This document shows positions 5,807-10,527 of a DNA stretch of 10,527 nucleotides, in pieces (the first letter of the stretch is position 1; every line of letters begins with the position of its first letter). The translations under genes and the position numbers were made by a program. The notes beneath the pieces are model-generated. The model had not been told where the DNA came from and did no database searches. It worked only from the letters and a program-made list of their open reading frames with translations. Origin of the DNA: an uncultured Clostridia bacterium (GTDB taxonomy: Bacteria > Bacillota > Clostridia > TANB77 > CAG-508); the NCBI GenBank assembly GCA_947628395.1, contig CANQZP010000045.1, positions 1-10,527 of the forward strand, read 5' to 3'.

Positions 5807-7216
5807 TTATTTAACTATTTTTTTAACTAAATCTTTAAACTGATTTCCTCTGTCTGCGAAATTCTTAAATAAATCAAAACTTGCACTAGCAGGTGAAAAT
5901 AATACAATATCTCCATGACCAGAAATTTCATTTGCTATCATTACAGTTTCTTCTAAAGTTGCTGCATCATAAATATTTAACGTCTTCCCTTGTTTTTCTA
6001 GTTCTTCTTCTACTGCTTTATATATTTTTTCCTTGGTTTGACCTAATAGAATAAGAGCCTTAACTTTTTCAATTATTGGCTTTGCAATAGGCGTATAATC
6101 TAAATTCTTATCATACCCTCCTGCTATTAGTATTACTTTTTTATCATAAGAATTTAGTCCTGCAATAGTTCTAGAAGGACTTGAACTTGAAGAATCATTA
6201 TACCATTTAACACTATTTTCAGATTCTTTAACAAGTTCTAATCTATGTTCTACACCTTTGAAAGAAGTAATTACTTTAATAGCAGTTTTTTCATCTACAA
6301 TACCAGAAGTAGCTGCAAGAGCTGCACAGACATTTTCTAGATTATGCTTTCCAGGTAAAAGCATATTTTTTCCGTCTATTATATGTTTTCTTAAATTATT
6401 TTCACATAATTTTATAACATTATCATCTACAATATAACCATTATCTAATTTTGTTTTACTACTGAAAAATATAACTTTTCCTTTAGCAGATTTCGCATAT
6501 TCCTTAGTTATAGGGTTATCATAATTTAAAATTAATGTACTAGATTCATTTTGATATTCTAAAATTGTTTTTTTAGCATTTATATATTCTTCTAAATCTT
6601 TATGATAATCTAAATGATTAGGAGTAACATTTGTAACTATAGCAATATCTGGACTTATTTTCATGTCCATTAACTGAAAACTACTAAGTTCTAATACAAT
6701 TACATCATCAGGAGTCATTTCTTCTACTTTTGTAAATAAAGGTATTCCTATATTTCCTCCAAGATAACAAGAAACTCCGGCAGTCTTTAATATTTCATAT
6801 ATTAAAGTTGTAGTTGTGGTTTTTCCTTCACTTCCTGTTATTCCAATAATTTTACCTGGAGTAAGTTCCATAAGCATTTCAATCTCAGTTGTTACTATTG
6901 CTCCTCTTTCCGCTTCTTCTACTAACTCTGGCACAGTAGGAAGACAGCTAGGAGATCTAAAAATAATATCAAATCCCTTTAACTTACTTAAATAATTATC
7001 ACCTAAAGAAAATTCCATTCCATATTCAACTATTTTGTCCATTATGTCTTTATCTAAATTTTCAATTGTTCTTTTATCAAAAATAGTAACTATTGCTTTA
7101 TATTTTCTTAAATACTCTATAAGAGGAATATTACTAACTCCAAGACCTATTACAGCAACTTTTCTATTTTTTAAGTATTCATTAAACTCAATTAATTTTT
7201 CATTTATGTATGCCAT
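5807..7216 (-). CDS. murD: UDP-N-acetylmuramoyl-L-alanine--D-glutamate ligase
   Basis: 469 residues, near the usual MurD length of about 450. It adds D-glutamate to UDP-MurNAc-L-alanine using ATP, in the cytoplasmic stage of peptidoglycan synthesis. Seen: an N-terminal Rossmann-type UDP-binding domain (VAVIGLGVSN, 20-29); the ATP P-loop GITGSEGKTT (125-134); ELSSFQL (176-182); NVTPNHLDYH (196-205); the Lys pair 215-216, one of which should be the carbamylated lysine; the C-terminal-domain motif GVEHRLE (321-327); YNDSSSSSPSRT (339-350), which fills the place of the usual NDSKAT-type loop; and SPASASFDLFKNFADRG (441-457). The serine run in the loop is a little unusual. GGAG precedes the ATG. 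It lies 14 nt behind the CMP-kinase-like gene and shares its promoter. It is not inside a dcw cluster here. Confidence 0.96.
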   Translation of the reverse strand: MAYINEKLIEFNEYLKNRKVAVIGLGVSNIPLIEYLRKYKAIVTIFDKRTIENLDKDIMDKIVEYGMEFSLGDNYLSKLKGFDIIFRSPSCLPTVPELVEEAERGAIVTTEIEMLMELTPGKIIGITGSEGKTTTTTLIYEILKTAGVSCYLGGNIGIPLFTKVEEMTPDDVIVLELSSFQLMDMKISPDIAIVTNVTPNHLDYHKDLEEYINAKKTILEYQNESSTLILNYDNPITKEYAKSAKGKVIFFSSKTKLDNGYIVDDNVIKLCENNLRKHIIDGKNMLLPGKHNLENVCAALAATSGIVDEKTAIKVITSFKGVEHRLELVKESENSVKWYNDSSSSSPSRTIAGLNSYDKKVILIAGGYDKNLDYTPIAKPIIEKVKALILLGQTKEKIYKAVEEELEKQGKTLNIYDAATLEETVMIANEISGHGDIVLFSPASASFDLFKNFADRGNQFKDLVKKIVK

Positions 7217-7230
7217 TTTTCTTCTCCTTT

Positions 7231-7917
7231 CTAAATAGTTTCAGGTATTTTAATTTTTTCAAGTAGTTTCTCTGTTGACTCTAAAACACTTTTACATTCA
7301 GTTACATCTATTATTATAGTTTTATCATAAGTTTTATAAAATCCAGAATCTTTTTGAAGTTTATCTCTTTTTATAATATTGTTTCTTATATCTTCTTGAT
7401 TAGCTCTTGTATCTTTATATTGTATGCATTTTCTTCTTATGCGTTCTTCTAAATCGGCTGTTATAAAAAAATGATAATCAATTTCTGGAAAAATTTTCAT
7501 TGTATCTCTTCCGGAAAATATTACATTATATTTTTTTTTAAAATCATTTATAATATCATATATAACTTTATATGCGTTTTTGTTATCTGCAATATTAGAA
7601 ATTTTTGAAACTGTTAATGAAGTTTCTGGAGATTGAAGATTCTCATCTTTTAATTTAATATGTTTAGAATATACAACAGTTTGATTATTTTCTATCTCTA
7701 CACTTATCTCAAATTTATCATAAAATTTTTTAATATCTACATTTTTTAAATTATTTATATCTATTTTTTCTTCTAATATTTTATATGCTATAGCTCTATA
7801 AACATCAGTAGCATTAAATAAAATTGAGTTTGGTATAAATTTTAAAAGCTCTTTACATATTGAACTTTTGCCAGTTCCAGTTAATCCTTCTATTCCAATA
7901 ACTATATTTTCATTCAT
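7231..7917 (-). CDS. Cytidylate kinase (Cmk)-like nucleoside monophosphate kinase, divergent
   Basis: 228 residues, normal for Cmk. The family transfers phosphate from ATP to (d)CMP. Seen: the P-loop GLTGTGKSS (11-19); DVYRAIAYK (38-46), in the place of the CMP-contacting YRA segment; SGRDTMKIFPEIDYHFFITAD (135-155), matching the Cmk GRDxGTxxFPxAxxKxFLTA block; the lid EERIRRK (157-163); and KRDKLQKDS followed by IIIDVTE, matching the Cmk RDxxDS and IDTT ends. The middle (60-130) is divergent, and the P-loop differs from the usual GPAGAGKS, so the nucleotide specificity is not certain. AGGAG lies 16 nt before the ATG, too far for ideal initiation, with only a weak AGAG at 10 nt. It is the first gene of the operon with murD. 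Confidence 0.82.
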   Translation of the reverse strand: MNENIVIGIEGLTGTGKSSICKELLKFIPNSILFNATDVYRAIAYKILEEKIDINNLKNVDIKKFYDKFEISVEIENNQTVVYSKHIKLKDENLQSPETSLTVSKISNIADNKNAYKVIYDIINDFKKKYNVIFSGRDTMKIFPEIDYHFFITADLEERIRRKCIQYKDTRANQEDIRNNIIKRDKLQKDSGFYKTYDKTIIIDVTECKSVLESTEKLLEKIKIPETI

Positions 7918-7952
7918 ATCTATAATTCTCTTTCTCCTAATTTTTCTAGACT

Positions 7953-7981
7953 ATTATACTACACTTTATATTTTTTTTCAA
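7953..7981 (-). promoter_or_regulatory. Sigma-A promoter of the CMP-kinase-like / murD operon
   Basis: On the minus strand TTGAAA (7976-7981) and a perfect TATAAT (7953-7958) are separated by exactly 17 nt. This is the clearest housekeeping promoter in the window. Confidence 0.88.
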
Positions 7982-7986
7982 ATATT

Positions 7987-8015
7987 GAATATTTTTTATA
8001 TAAATATGACACAAT
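7987..8015 (+). promoter_or_regulatory. Possible sigma-E-like promoter of the Asn-rich peptide gene
   Basis: GAATATT (7987-7993) matches the sigma-E -35 (kmATATT). After 14 nt comes GACACAAT (8008-8015), which matches CATACAAT at 6 of 8 bases. No good sigma-A pair with 16-18 nt spacing is seen here. The -10 is imperfect and the DNA is AT-rich, so this is tentative. It overlaps the -35 region of the opposing kinase promoter by facing away from it. Confidence 0.3.
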
Positions 8016-8044
8016 ATATGTATAAAAGCAAGGAGGTGCTTAAA

Positions 8045-8131
8045 ATGAGTAATAATGAAAAAAATAATAACAACAATAATAGCAAAAACAACAAGAATAA
8101 TAGAAATAACCAAAACAATGACAACAACTAG
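8045..8131 (+). CDS. 28-residue asparagine-rich micropeptide
   Basis: The ATG stands 6 nt after AAGGAGGTG (8030-8038), a perfect 9-nt complement to the 16S rRNA 3' end. Eighteen of 28 residues are Asn. After a run of six Asn the rest is a three-residue repeat, one polar or charged residue followed by Asn-Asn, five times (K, K, R, Q, D as the variable residue). Asn codons are mixed, 10 AAT and 8 AAC, which speaks against simple triplet slippage and for selection on the protein. There is no membrane segment or signal peptide. A longer in-frame reading from 7868 is not credible because its first part is antisense to the kinase gene. The function is unknown. Short Asn-rich peptides occur in spore-forming Clostridia, but I cannot name a family. 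Being intrinsically disordered is the safest description. Confidence 0.7.
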   Translation: MSNNEKNNNNNNSKNNKNNRNNQNNDNN

Positions 8132-8153
8132 TTATATATTAGATATTCAAATT

Positions 8154-8222
8154 TAGACATGGGGACGGAGTTTTTGTCTAAGAATTGAAATTTCTTAGAC
8201 AAAAACTCCGTCCCCATGTCTA
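8154..8222. repeat. REP-pair-like palindrome (31-bp perfect arms)
   Basis: The arms at 8154-8184 and 8192-8222 are perfectly complementary over 31 bp, around a 7-nt loop. Each arm holds TAGACATGGGGACGG and ends in TTTTTGTCTA, so each arm is itself bounded by TAGACA and TGTCTA. The GC-rich GGGGACGG core stands out from the AT-rich surroundings. Known, from memory: very similar GGGGACGG...TGTC elements are scattered through Bacillota genomes and associated with REP-associated tyrosine transposases (RAYTs). It looks like two inverted REP units, probably mobilised in trans, since no transposase is present in this window. It has no T-run on either side, so termination is not its obvious role. Confidence 0.8.
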
Positions 8223-8230
8223 TTAGATTA

Positions 8231-8280
8231 AAAAAATAAGAGGCATAGATTTATAAAATCTATGCCTCTTTACTTTTATT
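8231..8280. terminator. Bidirectional intrinsic terminator
   Basis: AAGAGGCATAGATTT (8238-8252) pairs perfectly over 15 bp with AAATCTATGCCTCTT (8256-8270). On the minus strand the RNA ends CTTATTTTTTT, terminating the solenoid gene that stops at 8279. On the plus strand TTTACTTTTATT follows, able to end the Asn-rich peptide transcript. Confidence 0.88.
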
Positions 8281-9238
8281 AACTTACAAAACTTTTTAAT
8301 GATTTAATATCATCTTTTACAAATTTAGTAGACAAAACTTCTAAAAAAACAGAAGATACTTTTAAATCTTGAACAATTTCTTCAATATGACTAATATCTA
8401 ATAAATCCGCTAAATCCAATATAGCATATTCTTTTTCATTTTCAGAAATACTATATTTTATAATATCTGTTATAATAGATATATTTAATTTCTCAGCACA
8501 ACATTTTAGTGCCTTTAATTTTTGAAATTCAGGAATATTATACATAATAATATCTCTTATTTCATTCATAGTTAGTTTATCATAACAAATATTTAAAGCT
8601 TCAAAAGTATTATTTGATGGCAAATTTGTAATTATATCTGCAATATTATTATGAGATATTTCATTTTTATACTTTTCCAAAGCAGTTAGTGTTTCCTTTG
8701 GAAGAATCTTTTTTATAATATCTACTTTAGAATATGAATCTATAAGTTCTTCATATTTATATAAGTTATCTGCTCTTTCTACAAGAGGAATATATAACTT
8801 TATCATTTCTCCAAGTGAAACAGAATCAAATCTATCAATACACTTTTCTAAACTCTCTGTTCTTTTATCTGGAGGTAGATTATCAAAAATAGTATATATA
8901 TCATATAAATCTAATTGATTTTGAAATTCTTCCAAAGCAATAATTTTATTATTAGTATCTAACTTTTTATTTATAAGTTCAAATAAATCATAAGGAGTTA
9001 TATATCTTTTTGCAACCTTCATACCACTAACTCTTTTACTTATCGGAAGGTTCTCAATTAAACTTGTTATTTCGCTAGATGTTAAACTATAACCTGTATT
9101 ATTTAAAATTTCTAAAATTCTATCAGGATTTTTTTCTTTTAGAGCAAGTTTTATTACTTTTTCTGTATCAGATTCAGAAGGCAGTCTTTTTGTTTTATTT
9201 TTAAATAAAATATTTTTTAATTTTACAAAAAAATTCAT
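8279..9238 (-). CDS. Alpha-solenoid (helical repeat) protein of unknown function
   Basis: 319 residues; the start has AGGAGGTGG close before the ATG. Not recognised as a named family. Seen: a basic, partly hydrophobic N-terminus (1-20, MNFFVKLKNILFKNK) that could be an amphipathic membrane-contact helix but is too charged for a clear membrane helix. From about residue 56 to the end there are eight or nine repeats of about 25-31 residues, beginning near 56, 85, 114, 145, 173, 201, 226, 255 and 284. The rough pattern is I-x-x-I/L-I-x-x-L-P-x-x-x-(K/E)-x-x-A/S-L-x-x-x-x-x-x-L-(4)-D/E, two short helices per unit. This is a TPR/HEAT-like scaffold in form, but it does not fit either consensus well. 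Inferred role: a cytosolic protein-binding scaffold. It has its own promoter and terminator and is not in an operon with uvrA. Confidence 0.75.
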   Translation of the reverse strand: MNFFVKLKNILFKNKTKRLPSESDTEKVIKLALKEKNPDRILEILNNTGYSLTSSEITSLIENLPISKRVSGMKVAKRYITPYDLFELINKKLDTNNKIIALEEFQNQLDLYDIYTIFDNLPPDKRTESLEKCIDRFDSVSLGEMIKLYIPLVERADNLYKYEELIDSYSKVDIIKKILPKETLTALEKYKNEISHNNIADIITNLPSNNTFEALNICYDKLTMNEIRDIIMYNIPEFQKLKALKCCAEKLNISIITDIIKYSISENEKEYAILDLADLLDISHIEEIVQDLKVSSVFLEVLSTKFVKDDIKSLKSFVS

Positions 9239-9262
9239 TTTTCCACCTCCTACTTTTTAAAT

Positions 9263-9271
9263 AGTATATCA
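9263..9271 (-). promoter_or_regulatory. Extended -10 promoter of the solenoid gene
   Basis: The minus strand reads TGATATACT, an extended -10 (TGn plus TATACT). The -35 position holds only TCTAAT, a poor match, which is common when TGn is present. The odd palindrome TCTAATTATTAGA (9279-9291) overlaps the -35 area and could be an operator. Confidence 0.5.
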
Positions 9272-9317
9272 CTAAATGTCTAATTATTAGATTACATTTG
9301 TATTAAATTTTGTTTAC

Positions 9318-9344
9318 AAAAAAAGGATACAATATATGTATCCT
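9318..9344 (-). terminator. Intrinsic terminator of uvrA
   Basis: On the minus strand AGGATACA (9337-9344) pairs with TGTATCCT (9324-9331) around a 5-nt loop, followed by a run of T. The first bases of the stem overlap the uvrA stop codon, so the gene ends directly in its terminator. Confidence 0.9.
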
Positions 9345-10527
9345 AATTTCCTAAATATTTTTTCAAAAATTTACCTGTATGAGATTTTTCATTTCTTACT
9401 ATTTGTTCAGGTGTTCCAAGAGCTACAACCTCTCCTCCATTGTCTCCACCTTCAGGTCCTAAATCAATAATATGATCTGCAGTTTTTATCAAATCTAAAT
9501 TGTGCTCAATTACTATAATAGTATTTCCTGTATCGACTAATCTTTGAAGTATATTTACTAATCTGCTAACATCATCTATATGAAGTCCAGTTGTAGGCTC
9601 ATCTAAAATATATAAAGTCTTTCCAGTAGCTCTCTTAGAAAGCTCAGTAGCAAGTTTTACTCTTTGAGCTTCTCCACCAGATAAAGTTGTAGAAGGTTGA
9701 CCAAGTTTTATATATCCAAGACCTACATCATACAAAGTCTGAATTTTCTGTTTTATTTTTGGTATATTACTAAAGAAATCTAAAGCTTCTTCAACAGTCA
9801 TATCTAAAACATCAGAAATGCTCTTTCCTTTATATTTTACTTCTAAAGTTTCCCTATTATATCTTTTTCCTTTACAAACTTCGCAAGGAACATATATATC
9901 AGGTAAAAAGTGCATTTCAATCTTTAATATACCATCACCCTGACAAGCTTCACATCTTCCACCTTGCATATTAAAACTAAATCTTCCTTTTTGATATCCT
10001 CTAAGTTTAGCTTCATTTGTTCCAGCAAAAATGTCTCTTATAATATCAAATACGCCTGTATAAGTTGCTGGATTAGAACGAGGTGTTCTACCAATTGGTG
10101 ATTGGTCAATATTAATAATCTTATCAATATTTTCTATTCCAATTATTTCTTCACATTTTCCTGGCTTCTCACTAGCCCTATTAAGTTCTCTAGCTAAATA
10201 TTTGTAAAGAACTTCATTTACTAAAGTACTTTTTCCAGAACCAGAAACACCAGTTACACAATTAAATACACCTAAAGGAAATTTTACATTTATATTTTTT
10301 AAATTATTCTCTACAGCACCTTTTATTTCTATTGCTTTTCCATTAGATTTTCTTCTCTTTTTAGGAACAAGAATCTTTTTTCTACCACTTAAATATTGGC
10401 CTGTTATAGATTCAGGAATAAGTTTTATTTCATCTGCAGTTCCTTGAGCTATTACATGTCCACCATGAACTCCAGCACCAGGGCCAATATCAATAATCTG
10501 GTCTGCGGCATACATAGTATCTTCATC
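9343..10527 (-). CDS. uvrA: UvrABC excinuclease subunit A, C-terminal part (N-terminus beyond the window)
   Basis: 394 residues are visible of a protein that is usually about 940. The frame is open to the right edge and begins there with DEDTMYAADQIIDIGPGAG, matching the UvrA block usually written HDEDT...AAD. UvrA is the DNA-damage-recognising ATPase dimer of nucleotide excision repair and loads UvrB. Seen (numbered within the fragment): the second ABC module, with Walker A GVSGSGKST (93-101); the C-terminal zinc finger, with Cys pairs 192/195 and 215/218 around the usual spacer; the ABC signature LSGGEAQR (282-289); Walker B LYILDEP (305-311); and the switch His in IVIEHN. No damage to the frame is seen. 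The stop codon lies in its terminator. Upstream neighbours, such as uvrB, cannot be seen. Confidence 0.98.
   Translation of the reverse strand, partial: DEDTMYAADQIIDIGPGAGVHGGHVIAQGTADEIKLIPESITGQYLSGRKKILVPKKRRKSNGKAIEIKGAVENNLKNINVKFPLGVFNCVTGVSGSGKSTLVNEVLYKYLARELNRASEKPGKCEEIIGIENIDKIINIDQSPIGRTPRSNPATYTGVFDIIRDIFAGTNEAKLRGYQKGRFSFNMQGGRCEACQGDGILKIEMHFLPDIYVPCEVCKGKRYNRETLEVKYKGKSISDVLDMTVEEALDFFSNIPKIKQKIQTLYDVGLGYIKLGQPSTTLSGGEAQRVKLATELSKRATGKTLYILDEPTTGLHIDDVSRLVNILQRLVDTGNTIIVIEHNLDLIKTADHIIDLGPEGGDNGGEVVALGTPEQIVRNEKSHTGKFLKKYLGN

Noticed and set aside
7035..7238. Plus-strand open frame of 67 residues
   Set aside because: It is antisense to the start of murD, with no supporting signal.
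7868..8044. N-terminal extension of the Asn-rich peptide to 87 residues
   Set aside because: The extension begins antisense inside the kinase gene, crosses that gene's promoter, and ignores the perfect Shine-Dalgarno site before 8045.
8154..8222. The long palindrome as a terminator
   Set aside because: No T-run follows on either strand, and a proper terminator with T-runs lies just beside it; a REP-type repeat explains it better.
8154..8270. CRISPR-like repeats
   Set aside because: There are only inverted repeats, with no regularly spaced direct repeats.

Overview
This is a strongly AT-rich, tightly packed bacterial window. The sequence fits a low-GC Bacillota, most likely a Clostridia-type lineage. 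Reasons: full-length AGGAGG-type ribosome binding sites, DUF4179-type ECF anti-sigma factors, Clostridium-like MurD, UvrA and CMP kinase sequences, and a promoter close to the sigma-K consensus in front of a coat-like Tyr/Asn/Pro/Gly-rich protein. The last point suggests a spore former but does not prove it. No taxon can be named from the sequence alone.

Left part (1-5230) is a cell-envelope signalling block. Two ECF sigma / membrane anti-sigma pairs stand back to back (sigma1 2543-3058 and anti-sigma1 1348-2541 on minus; sigma2 3274-3819 and anti-sigma2 3824-5170 on plus) around a 215-bp divergent promoter region. The anti-sigma proteins are clear paralogues outside the membrane but differ in their cytoplasmic N-termini, as expected if each holds its own sigma factor. 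Behind anti-sigma1 lies a surface protein truncated by the window edge (1-1233, TTG start): N-terminal membrane anchor, three bacterial Ig-like (Big_2) domains, an SH3b domain and the start of a C39-like cysteine peptidase. All three upstream regions carry a similar ECF-type motif, TG(A/C)AAC followed 16-18 nt later by GTAAT. This suggests an autoregulated circuit with the surface peptidase as a target.

Middle part (5233-7975), all on minus: a strong sigma-A-type promoter drives a CMP-kinase-like gene and murD (cytoplasmic peptidoglycan precursor synthesis). The operon ends in a hairpin whose 3' arm is also the ribosome binding site of the next gene, a coat-like protein of unknown function. 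A sigma-K-like promoter lies across this hairpin, so transcripts from it would lack most of the 5' arm.

Right part (7980-10527): a 28-residue peptide that is about two-thirds asparagine, with a perfect Shine-Dalgarno sequence (plus strand); a 69-bp near-perfect palindrome resembling RAYT-associated REP pairs; a bidirectional terminator; an alpha-solenoid protein of unknown function (minus); and the C-terminal part of uvrA (minus, entering from beyond the right edge) with its own terminator. There is no gene-free stretch longer than 300 bases, and I saw no tRNA, rRNA, CRISPR array or transposase gene.
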